From Mastigocoleus sp. MO_188.B34 (GTDB lineage: Bacteria > Cyanobacteriota > Cyanobacteriia > Cyanobacteriales > Nostocaceae), in assembly GCF_030065675.1 (NCBI RefSeq), contig NZ_JASJDK010000071.1, positions 1 to 44,422 of the forward strand: a stretch of DNA of 44,422 bases. The letters run 5' to 3'. The notes below the pieces were generated by a model. It saw only the letters and a list, made by a program, of their open reading frames with translations, had not been told where the DNA came from and ran no database searches. Made by a program: the position numbers and the translations under genes. Below, piece by piece: positions 8,018 to 15,998 of the stretch. The first letter of the stretch is position 1. The number at the start of each line of letters is the position of its first letter.

Positions 8018-8764
8018 ATGAGTGATTTTTGTGGTCAGGTTGCTCTGGTAACGGGAGCATCGCGAGGTGTTGGTGCAAGCATTGCTCGAATGTTAGCTTC
8101 TGCTGGGGCTGATGTGGTAATCAACTACCGTAGCAAAAGTCATCGGGCGTTTGAAGTCGCTGATGCTATTCGTGCAAATGGTCGTAAAGCTCTGCTTACT
8201 CAAGCTGATATTACTGATGAGAGTGAAATGACCCAGATGATGAAATTAGTAGAGAAGGAATTTGGTCATCTCAATCTCCTTTTCCTCAACGCAAGTGGTG
8301 GAATGGAGAAGAATAAGCCTGATGATTATGCGATGCAAATTAATCTTACCGCCCAGTCCCGTGCGGTTGACTTATTCTTACCCTTGATACCAGAAGGTGG
8401 ACGCATTGTTTTTATTACCAGTCACCTTGCTCATTTTTATGGTCAAAAACCTGGTTACCCAATGTATGAATCAGTAGCAAAAAGCAAAAAAGCTGGTGAA
8501 GAAGCTCTGCGTAATCGCATTCCAGAATTAACAGCCAAAGGAATTAAACTAGTTGTGGTTAGTGGTGACTTTATTGAAGGTACTATTACTCCTAAGCTAA
8601 TGCAGCGCAAACACCCGGATTTACTCGAAAATCGCCGCAAAAGTGCAGGTTCTTTACCTAATATTGAAGATTTTGCTCGTGCTATTGTTAATGCGGCAAT
8701 GGATAGCAACTTAGAAAGTGGAGCAACTGTTTTTGTCGGAAGTACTGAGTGGGAAACTGTTTGA
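8018..8764 (+). CDS. SDR-family oxidoreductase
   Basis: This 248-residue protein is a classical-size short-chain dehydrogenase/reductase. The N-terminal TGASRGVG motif (residues 13-20) binds NAD(P). LNASGG takes the place of the usual NNAG, and ITSHLAH carries the catalytic Ser. The usual YxxxK catalytic motif is not present with normal spacing: the candidate is Y-E-S-V-A-K-S-K, with four residues between Tyr and Lys. A GGGAG ribosome-binding site lies just upstream of the ATG. A palindrome typical of TetR-family operators sits 44 bp upstream, suggesting induction by a small reactive molecule. It is convergent with the MATE gene, 20 bp away. The substrate is unknown. Confidence 0.85.
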   Translation: MSDFCGQVALVTGASRGVGASIARMLASAGADVVINYRSKSHRAFEVADAIRANGRKALLTQADITDESEMTQMMKLVEKEFGHLNLLFLNASGGMEKNKPDDYAMQINLTAQSRAVDLFLPLIPEGGRIVFITSHLAHFYGQKPGYPMYESVAKSKKAGEEALRNRIPELTAKGIKLVVVSGDFIEGTITPKLMQRKHPDLLENRRKSAGSLPNIEDFARAIVNAAMDSNLESGATVFVGSTEWETV

Positions 8765-8784
8765 GAAGCTATTCGTCATCCTTG

Positions 8785-10197
8785 TTAGATTTTGCTCTTT
8801 TGTTTGATTAGATTAAAATTACCGGTAAGCTTGCGAAAACGCCACATAAAAACTCCAGATGCTACGGTCACACCAATCGATTGTCCAATCCACAAACCTA
8901 CACCACCCAAACCGAACTGAAATCCTAATAAATAGCCGGTGGTTAACCCAACTCCCCAAAATACTGCAATATTTAGCAACATTGGTATGCGAGTATCCTG
9001 CAATCCGTACAACGCTCCCATAGTTGTCTTTTGTACTCCATCAAATACTTGAACGAAAGCAGCTACTGTTAGGATTGATGTGGCAATTTTGACTATATTT
9101 GCATTTTCCGGATTATTCACATCCACATATAAACTGATTATTTGTTCTGGATAGGTAAATAACACAACTCCAGTAAACGCCATGAAAATAGCCGCCATAG
9201 AAATGCTTACATATCCCGAATTTTTTGCACTTATGATATTTTGCTGTCCCAACCACTGACCAACCCGAGCGGTTGTAGCATAAGACATTCCCAGGGGAAC
9301 CATAAAAATAATCACAATGGTTTGTAAAACTATTTGATGTGCTGCAAGTACATCAGTTCCTAATACACCCATTAAGTAAGTTACAACCACGAATAATCCG
9401 AACTCGAAGGCGATCGCAATAGCCATTGGTACACCAATTCCTACTAATTTCCGAATCATTGGAAGTCGAACTGGAAGTTGAATTTGGGGTCTGAATCTAC
9501 ATAAGTCTGCAAAGATGCGGTAAGTCTGCAATTTTTTGTGTGCCATGATGTAGAACACCACAGCTAGAAACATTAACCACAGACTAACAGCACTTGATAA
9601 ACCCAAACCTGCTAGTTCCATCCGGGGAAGTCCAAATTTACCAAACCCCAAAATGTAATTACCAAGAATATTGATAAATGTTCCCCCAATTACGATTATC
9701 ATCACTGGAGCTGCTTGAGAAATTCCGGAGAGAACACCTCGCAGCATTGCGAAGCCTAAAGCCGGGAAAAACCCCCATAATATAATGTCTAAATATTGGT
9801 TTGCTAAGGTAATGGTGGTTGGTGATTGTCCAAGTTTGCCCATTAAACTATCAAAACCCCCCACCATTAACATTGTGGGAATACTAAGTATTATGGATAA
9901 CACCATACCCTGACGAGCTATTAGTCCAACTCGTTTTTTGTGACCTGCTCCAAAAGCTTCAGCTACCAGGGGACTTACACCCATAACAACTCCACTGACA
10001 ACACCCAGAAACATTTGAAAGGTTAAAGCTGCTAATCCTCCTGCTGCAAGGATTTCTGCTCCTAAATGACCCATCATGATAGAGTCAACAAAACCCGTAG
10101 CAGATTGAGCGACTTGAGCGCTTGCGAGGGGAACAGCAAGCTGGAGAAATCCCTTGATTTCACCACGGATGTTAGATTTGATAGGTAATGAGGTCAT
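8785..10197 (-). CDS. MATE-family multidrug/Na+ antiporter
   Basis: From the ATG at 10197 the product is 470 residues with about 12 hydrophobic segments and the MATE pattern: PLASAQVAQSATGFVDSIMMGHLG in the first helix region and GVPMAIAIAFEFG at the start of the second half. Proteins of this NorM type export cationic drugs or metabolites in exchange for Na+ or H+. The frame stays open for 61 more codons upstream, but that extension crosses a dispersed repeat (10267-10317) and is not MATE-like, so I chose the internal ATG. It ends 20 bp from the convergent SDR gene. Confidence 0.88.
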   Translation of the reverse strand: MTSLPIKSNIRGEIKGFLQLAVPLASAQVAQSATGFVDSIMMGHLGAEILAAGGLAALTFQMFLGVVSGVVMGVSPLVAEAFGAGHKKRVGLIARQGMVLSIILSIPTMLMVGGFDSLMGKLGQSPTTITLANQYLDIILWGFFPALGFAMLRGVLSGISQAAPVMIIVIGGTFINILGNYILGFGKFGLPRMELAGLGLSSAVSLWLMFLAVVFYIMAHKKLQTYRIFADLCRFRPQIQLPVRLPMIRKLVGIGVPMAIAIAFEFGLFVVVTYLMGVLGTDVLAAHQIVLQTIVIIFMVPLGMSYATTARVGQWLGQQNIISAKNSGYVSISMAAIFMAFTGVVLFTYPEQIISLYVDVNNPENANIVKIATSILTVAAFVQVFDGVQKTTMGALYGLQDTRIPMLLNIAVFWGVGLTTGYLLGFQFGLGGVGLWIGQSIGVTVASGVFMWRFRKLTGNFNLIKQKSKI

Positions 10198-10545
10198 GAT
10201 TAAGTATTTGAGAATAATTGCGATTCCTTGAGGCTTGATTAACAGTTTTATTTGTACGTAATATCGTTTCCGTTTGCTTTGGAATGATTTAAAAGGTGAT
10301 TGAGAAAACTCTACACCTCTGTGCGTACAAAATATATAATTCCGATGCTCACGGATTTGATATAACCCAGGAAAACGCAAAATTAAGCCTGGAATATTTG
10401 TTTGTATAATTAGAATTTACGAAAATATGCTAAGGAAATCTCTCTAAATTTTGCTCAACTGTTAAAATCTTGCGATTGATTTTGATAGAGTAGTGCGTGT
10501 CAACTAATTTTACTTTACAATTTTCAACTACTCAGCAATCGCAAC
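10198..10545. other. intergenic region with dispersed repeat
   Basis: This region contains the MATE promoter (minus strand) and the upstream region of the small plus-strand frame at 10546. It also holds one copy of a 51-bp dispersed repeat. I see no other gene. Confidence 0.5.
10267..10317. repeat. 51-bp dispersed repeat, copy 1
   Basis: This segment matches 25929-25979 at about 47 of 51 positions (core TGGAATGATTTAAAAGGTGA). Both copies lie in non-coding DNA, and similarity stops abruptly on both sides. It may be the end of a mobile element. Confidence 0.75.
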
Positions 10546-10722
10546 ATGCTAGAAATCCAAGAACTTAAGTCACACAAAGAATTTCAAGAAACATTCCAAA
10601 TCAAATCTGTTTCTACTAAACTGAAAACTTGCAAAGTCTTAAATGACCCCAAGAAGCAGGAGCTGCTTGAGAAACTGCTTGCAAAGTGGGATAAGGAGTT
10701 AGAGAAATTACTGAATTCGTGA
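10546..10722 (+). pseudogene. 58-codon frame, possible N-terminal stub of a GNAT acetyltransferase
   Basis: The frame ATG to TGA encodes a 58-residue Lys/Glu-rich peptide. Its first 19 residues (MLEIQELKSHKEFQETFQI) look like the beginning of the GNAT family to which the headless fragment at 18190-18498 belongs. The remaining residues (KTCKVLNDPKKQELLEKLLAKWDKELEKLL) look like an unrelated amphipathic helix. Both pieces are on the plus strand in the right order, and the minus-strand restriction operon fills the gap between them. It might instead be an independent small gene of the island; the stub interpretation is inference. Confidence 0.45.
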
Positions 10723-10734
10723 ATCAGCTTCAAT

Positions 10735-13719
10735 TCAAATAGCTTTGAACCTGTTATATACTCTTGTTAAAACCCACTCTCTGACTGCATCACCAAATTC
10801 TTTGTCATCAATAATTTTGGTAAAAATATCCTGATTCAAATCCATTCGCTCAATCAGTTTATCTAGAAATATCTCCTCAAAGCCATATTTGAAATTCTGA
10901 ATAGAATTATTTTTAGCCTGCTGTTCTAACTGCTTATCTTCAACCAGTGACTGTTCAATCTGGCTAAAGAAGTATTTGTCTGCTTCGGTAAAATCAGTAG
11001 CAAATTTTCTGTTCAAAATATCAACAATTTCAGACAGCTTGGCTTTTTCTTCTTTTTCTCTGGGTATTCCAGCTTCTGTGCTGGGTTGGAGGAAAGAGGA
11101 GGCATTTTTTTCTAAGACTATCCTACCTTCGCTAATCTTTTGCAATCGGTAATATTCCAAGGCTACTTCATCAGTCAGTTTAAAGATTTCGCTCTGCGTC
11201 CGTTTGGGTAACTTGGTTTGTAAAAGACGGGCATAGGCATAGAACTTTTCCAGTTCCTCGTCGGCAAAGGGCATGATTTGAGCCAAAAAGGCATATAAAC
11301 GGATAAATACCCCCAGGCTGTTTTTAAATTCTTCTTGCTCCTCTTGCTCCAAATTTTCTTTGAAACGTTCTACTGCCTCATCTACAATCCGGTGCAGCTG
11401 GCTGTGGTCTTTAGTACTGGCTTTTTCTCTGGATTTGAAAAATACTTTAGCAAACTCATCTATTTCACTATATTCAATGACCTGATAACTATCTAGTCTG
11501 CTTTTTAAATCGTACAATCTGTTGGGGTCTGTAGTTGACTCAAGACTGGTTTGCTCGTAATAAGGCTGGAAGGATTGAATGATATCAGCTTCTTCATTGG
11601 CAAAGTCTAAAATAAAGGTGTCTTCCTTACCTAGACAAGTACGATTCAGGCGGGAAAGGGTTTGTACCGCTTTCACTCCAGACAGTTTTTTGTCCACGTA
11701 CATCGTATGCAGCAAAGGCTGATCAAAACCAGTTTGGTACTTATCTGCTACTATTAGGAACTGGTATTCTTTCTCAAACTTTTCTGGTACTTCTTTGTCC
11801 CCAAAACCATTAATGTCCGTTTCTGTATATTTAATACCTGTTTCTTTGTCAGTAAAGGCGGTAAAAGCTACTAAGGCTTTTATATCTGTATAACCTTTAC
11901 GTTTCAAATAGCTGTCAAACTCTTCTTTGTAGCGAACTACATGGGGGCGGGAAGGAGTGACTAACATAGCTTTGGCTTTGCCACCAATTTTGTGCATCAC
12001 ACACTGGCGAAAATGTTCTACTATCACTTCAATTTTTTGAGCCAAATTATGAGGATGCAGGGAAATAAATCTGGCTATAGCCCGACTGGCTTTCCTTTTA
12101 CTGATTTGCGGGTCATCTTCTATGGCTTTAGATAGCTGGAAGTAAGTTTTATAAGTGGTGTAATTTTGCAAGACATCCATAATAAAATCTTCCTCTATAG
12201 CTTGGCGCATAGAATATAAGTGGAAGGGTTCAGGCTGACCTTGGCTGTTAATGGTGCCAAATACTTCCAGAGTTTTTGGCTTGGGTGTAGCGGTGAAGGC
12301 AAAAAAGCTTAAGTTTGGCTGCTGACCGCGATCCTGCATTGATTTTCTGATATTATCTTCTTCTGTATTGTCTGCCGCTTCCACTTCACTGGCACCATCT
12401 TCTGCTGCCGAGCTACTTAAATCGTTAATACTGAGGGCTTCTTTCATCTTTTTGCTGGTTTCTCCGCCCTGAGAACTGTGAGCCTCATCCACAATCAAAG
12501 CGTAATTGCGGCTGGGCAACTGGCTGATTTTATCTAAGACGAAGGGGAATTTTTGCAGGGTGGTAATAATGATATTTGTACCAGTTTCCAAAGCCTGGAT
12601 TAACTGGGAAGAATCTTTATCAATTTTTCTGACAAAACCTTGTTTATGCTCAAACTGATAAATGGTTTCCTGTAGTTGTCTGTCTAAGACTTTTCTATCT
12701 GTAATGACAATTACTGAGTCAAAAACCCGCTTATCCTGACTGTTATACAAACTGGCGAGTTGATAAGCCAGCCAAGCGATAGAATTACTTTTACCACTGC
12801 CGGTAGAGTGCTGGATTAAATAATTATGTCCCGCCCCCTTGTCTTTAGCATCCCTGGTGAGACTGTGAACTACATCTAGTTGGTGAAAGCGGGGAAATAT
12901 CAAGCTTTCTTTCTTAACACTTTTACCGTTAACTTCAATCGTATCCTGTTCCAGGTGCAAAAAACGTCCTATAATGTCCAGCCAGCTGTCTTTTGCCCAG
13001 ATATTTTCCCACAAATAAGCAGTTTTGTAACCATTAGGATTAGGCGGGTTACCAGCCCCTTTGTTATAACCTTGATTGAAGGGGAGAAAGCGGGTGTTTT
13101 TACCGTCAATCCGGGTAGTCATCCAGGCTTCATCCGGATCGAGGGCAAAGTGTACTAACGCCCGTCGCTTGAATTGAAACAGGAGTTCGCGATTATCCCT
13201 GTCTGTCACATACTGATTTTTGGCATCCTGCACTTCCTGTCCGGTAAACTGATTTTTAAGTTCTATAGTGGCAACAGGTAAGCCATTAACACTTAGCACT
13301 AAATCCAGGGAATTGTTGTTCTTGCTGCTGTAATGCACCTGGCGGGTGACGGTAAGAATGTTTTTGTTGTATAGAGCTAAAGTTTCAGGATTGAGAGAAC
13401 TGGGGGGTTTGAAGTAAGCCAGTTTGAAGCGTACCCCGTAATCTGTAATACCATGGCGAAGTACATCCAGCATACCCCGAAATTCTAATTCTTTGTAGAG
13501 GCGCTGGATAAATTTTGATTCTACCAGTAAGCCATGAATCCCTTCCAGCTTTTGCCACGCTTCTGGCTGGGAGTTTTGAACAAATTCCAGAACAGTAGGT
13601 TTGTCAAAGGCTAATTCGCGGCTAAAGTTTTCAGTGTAGCTAAGTTGATAACCACCATCCTTAATTAAGGAGTCAATAATAGCAATTTCAAAAGCTGTTT
13701 CACCTATCTGACTAGTCAT
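10735..13719 (-). CDS. hsdR: type I restriction enzyme, R (endonuclease/translocase) subunit
   Basis: This protein of about 994 residues is the motor and nuclease of a type I restriction system. A PD-(D/E)xK nuclease region is visible near residues 139-157 (LDLVLSVNGLPVATIELK, with D, E and K). The SF2 helicase motor follows: Walker A STGSGKS near 306, DEAH near 412, and FTATPKP near 475. It should cut unmethylated foreign DNA after ATP-driven translocation, in complex with HsdM and HsdS. I prefer the ATG at 13719, preceded by GGAG at a 9-nt spacing; a GTG at 13725 abuts the stop of the upstream gene. It is the last gene of the hsdM-hsdS-X-hsdR operon. The length is normal and the frame is intact. 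Confidence 0.95.
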   Translation of the reverse strand: MTSQIGETAFEIAIIDSLIKDGGYQLSYTENFSRELAFDKPTVLEFVQNSQPEAWQKLEGIHGLLVESKFIQRLYKELEFRGMLDVLRHGITDYGVRFKLAYFKPPSSLNPETLALYNKNILTVTRQVHYSSKNNNSLDLVLSVNGLPVATIELKNQFTGQEVQDAKNQYVTDRDNRELLFQFKRRALVHFALDPDEAWMTTRIDGKNTRFLPFNQGYNKGAGNPPNPNGYKTAYLWENIWAKDSWLDIIGRFLHLEQDTIEVNGKSVKKESLIFPRFHQLDVVHSLTRDAKDKGAGHNYLIQHSTGSGKSNSIAWLAYQLASLYNSQDKRVFDSVIVITDRKVLDRQLQETIYQFEHKQGFVRKIDKDSSQLIQALETGTNIIITTLQKFPFVLDKISQLPSRNYALIVDEAHSSQGGETSKKMKEALSINDLSSSAAEDGASEVEAADNTEEDNIRKSMQDRGQQPNLSFFAFTATPKPKTLEVFGTINSQGQPEPFHLYSMRQAIEEDFIMDVLQNYTTYKTYFQLSKAIEDDPQISKRKASRAIARFISLHPHNLAQKIEVIVEHFRQCVMHKIGGKAKAMLVTPSRPHVVRYKEEFDSYLKRKGYTDIKALVAFTAFTDKETGIKYTETDINGFGDKEVPEKFEKEYQFLIVADKYQTGFDQPLLHTMYVDKKLSGVKAVQTLSRLNRTCLGKEDTFILDFANEEADIIQSFQPYYEQTSLESTTDPNRLYDLKSRLDSYQVIEYSEIDEFAKVFFKSREKASTKDHSQLHRIVDEAVERFKENLEQEEQEEFKNSLGVFIRLYAFLAQIMPFADEELEKFYAYARLLQTKLPKRTQSEIFKLTDEVALEYYRLQKISEGRIVLEKNASSFLQPSTEAGIPREKEEKAKLSEIVDILNRKFATDFTEADKYFFSQIEQSLVEDKQLEQQAKNNSIQNFKYGFEEIFLDKLIERMDLNQDIFTKIIDDKEFGDAVREWVLTRVYNRFKAI

Positions 13720-13725
13720 CTTCAC

Positions 13726-14697
13726 CTACTCCCCATTCTTTAAGTTCTCAATAAAAGACTGGTAGGCAGCCTCACGAAATACATAAATTAGTCTTTCCCG
13801 GTCATTTTCAGCAATATCTTCTTTTAAACAACCATTTTCGTAGCAGGAGCAGATAAACTCAAAGTCTCCTAACTGATTAAACTGGCTTAAATTGTCAATG
13901 ATATTAGGTAATTTATCTTCAATAATAGTTAATGTGTCCGGGTCAAAGTAGCGAACGTCTGGTTTGCTGTGAAAGTCAAAGGCTCGTCCCTGGAAATAAG
14001 GTTTACCTTGTATAGATTCCCAGTAAATACCGAAAAATTCTGAAGTGCCTGATTTATAAACTTTAGCAATCTGAGTTGCCCCGTCTACTTCTCTAATATT
14101 TTTATCTCTGGACATCTGAACCAGAACCTGCAAAGGTTCCATGTCTAATTTGTCGTTCTCAAAATTTTTGTCTTTATATCTCTTAGAAGCCTTATCAGTT
14201 AATTCTTCTGGCTCTCCCATAAAAGCATAAATTCCAGTTTTACTTGATTCTTCAGTATATTCTTTAAATACAAATCCTTCTGCATCCTTAGAGTAGTAAA
14301 GTTCCCAGATACGAAAGCGGCCTTCTACCCAACTCCAGCCACCAAAAAGAAATTTTGCTTCAGATCTTAAACAATGAATATCTAAACGAGAAACTTCGTT
14401 TACAATTGTATTAACTAATGAAGTAAAAAGAGAAGAGAGATAATCTAATACCCCTTCAATATCAGTACGGTTACTTTGCAGTCTTTTACTTAATTTAATT
14501 GAAGAAATAAGGTTTAATATTAATGGATAAGCTCGGGCTGTGCTGCCAGCAAAACAAATTAAACAATCAGGTCTGGGTAACTCAAATAACTTAATTCCCT
14601 GATTCCACTTTTCCCCACCGGTTAAGGAACTGTCGGTAGCAAAAACTAACTCTTCGACATTATTCTTTTCCCGAATCCAGGCAGCACACAGAGTCAT
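13726..14697 (-). CDS. proteasome-beta/HslV/Anbu-like Ntn hydrolase embedded in a type I R-M operon
   Basis: This 323-residue protein is not a known Hsd subunit. Its N-terminus follows the proteasome-beta/HslV/Anbu pattern. Met1 is followed by Thr2, the possible catalytic N-terminal Thr after Met removal. Asp22 (in FATDSS) matches the active-site Asp17, and Lys36 (in GIKLFEL) matches Lys33. The segment CFAGSTARAYPL (48-59) is nearly the HslV GFAGSTADAFTL strand and turn. A second beta-sheet half follows, with KFLFGGW (115-121) and a GIYAFMGEP turn. The last 120 residues are longer than HslV and carry Cys residues (FICSCYENGC). The start ATG overlaps the hsdS stop (ATGA) and hsdR follows at once, so it is translationally coupled to the restriction genes. 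Its role is unknown: it may degrade HsdR or other proteins, or be a non-proteolytic relative. Confidence 0.75.
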   Translation of the reverse strand: MTLCAAWIREKNNVEELVFATDSSLTGGEKWNQGIKLFELPRPDCLICFAGSTARAYPLILNLISSIKLSKRLQSNRTDIEGVLDYLSSLFTSLVNTIVNEVSRLDIHCLRSEAKFLFGGWSWVEGRFRIWELYYSKDAEGFVFKEYTEESSKTGIYAFMGEPEELTDKASKRYKDKNFENDKLDMEPLQVLVQMSRDKNIREVDGATQIAKVYKSGTSEFFGIYWESIQGKPYFQGRAFDFHSKPDVRYFDPDTLTIIEDKLPNIIDNLSQFNQLGDFEFICSCYENGCLKEDIAENDRERLIYVFREAAYQSFIENLKNGE

Positions 14698-15998
14698 GCC
14701 ACTTCCTCCTGCTCAACATTTATCTTACCTGTTACTGCCGCTGTGATGAGGGACTGGCGGTATTCCTGGAGACGGTTAATTTGAGTTCTAATAGCTAAAA
14801 TAAGTCTATCTATATATTTATTTTGTTCCTGAACCCACCGACTTATTAAAATTTGTTCCTGTCTAGGAGGAAGAGGAACAGGACATTCTTCAAACCCTGT
14901 TTTATTGACATATGGAATAGTTGTTGCTGTTGCTACTGATTTAAAGTAAACACTTGAATTTATGATGCAGTTGCGAAGAAAATCTACCTCTATATTTATA
15001 GGAATATATGCTTGAAGTTGTTGATTAATTATTACAGTTGACTTCGTAATTGATGCTGTGCCAAAGGTTCCAGTACACCCTGTAACTACCGCACCTATTT
15101 GAAGTGGTTTACTCCCAGCTTCTATCAGAGCATCATCTGAAACATAAAATCCTTTATTGGAAGTTTCTATGAACATTGAGCCTATTTCATCTAAAGTAAT
15201 CCAAGGATAACCATTGTCCTCATTAAGCCTTGGTTTGTTACGTTGAGGTACATATACAGATGCAACTCTTTTAGCGGCTACAACTTTCCAATGCTCTGGA
15301 ATCTCCCCAATCCAAGGAATCCCAGAATCTTTCATTGCTACATTGGGATTTAGCCCCTTAGTGACTACGTGATTGATGAGGGCTGTACGTTTTTCTTCCA
15401 AAAGTTCAATGAGACGTTGTTTTTTGGCAATCAGCTCATCAATTGCAGCAGTTTTGCGATCTAGGAAAGTAGCGATCGCTTTTTGGATGTCTAAGCTTGG
15501 AACAGGAAAAGCAAAATCGCTTAATTGATTTTGATACAGGTGGTTAATAGTTGTACCTACTTTAATATAATCAATAAAAGTTTGAAAAATCTTTGATTGA
15601 AGTAGCCAGTACATGAAGTGATTAACGTAAACAGCCTTTAAGGGGCGAGTAACAAAGATACCACTATTTAATGTTGCAGGTTCATTTAACCCCTCAACTA
15701 AGGCAACTTTTCCAATTGTCCCATCCTTTGTAATCAAAAGGTCGCCTTCTTGGATCTGTATATAAGAATCTTGCTGATACCTTTCTTCTGAAACACGATA
15801 GCAGGTTTCCCAATTAACTCGCCCATTTTCAAAATCAGTTCCTGTTACTAAAAGCACACCTTGATTAAGATATTCACTAGATGTTAGACCATGCCAGCCG
15901 ACACGAGCTTTTAAATAAGTTGCGTGCTTAATACGTTTGATAGACCAGTCAAGCCTGACATCTTTAATCCAGATGGGACGGAAATACTCTTCACTCAT
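14694..15998 (-). CDS. hsdS: type I restriction-modification specificity subunit
   Basis: This 434-residue protein has the duplicated HsdS architecture. The first target-recognition domain is about residues 20-170, followed by a coiled-coil conserved region (KQRLIELLEEKRTALINHVVTKGLNPN, about 185-212). The second repeat starts with KDSGIPWIGEIPEHWKV, and a closing helical region (INRLQEYRQSLITAAVTGKI) ends it. It recognises a bipartite DNA site and directs both HsdM and HsdR. Its start shares one base with the hsdM stop, and its stop overlaps the start of the Ntn hydrolase-like gene, so the operon is tightly coupled. Both recognition domains look complete; the target sequence cannot be inferred. 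Confidence 0.95.
   Translation of the reverse strand: MSEEYFRPIWIKDVRLDWSIKRIKHATYLKARVGWHGLTSSEYLNQGVLLVTGTDFENGRVNWETCYRVSEERYQQDSYIQIQEGDLLITKDGTIGKVALVEGLNEPATLNSGIFVTRPLKAVYVNHFMYWLLQSKIFQTFIDYIKVGTTINHLYQNQLSDFAFPVPSLDIQKAIATFLDRKTAAIDELIAKKQRLIELLEEKRTALINHVVTKGLNPNVAMKDSGIPWIGEIPEHWKVVAAKRVASVYVPQRNKPRLNEDNGYPWITLDEIGSMFIETSNKGFYVSDDALIEAGSKPLQIGAVVTGCTGTFGTASITKSTVIINQQLQAYIPINIEVDFLRNCIINSSVYFKSVATATTIPYVNKTGFEECPVPLPPRQEQILISRWVQEQNKYIDRLILAIRTQINRLQEYRQSLITAAVTGKINVEQEEVA

Noticed and set aside
10198-10380. 61-codon N-terminal extension of the MATE protein
   Set aside because: It includes the 51-bp dispersed repeat and has no MATE character; the ATG at 10197 directly precedes the conserved part.
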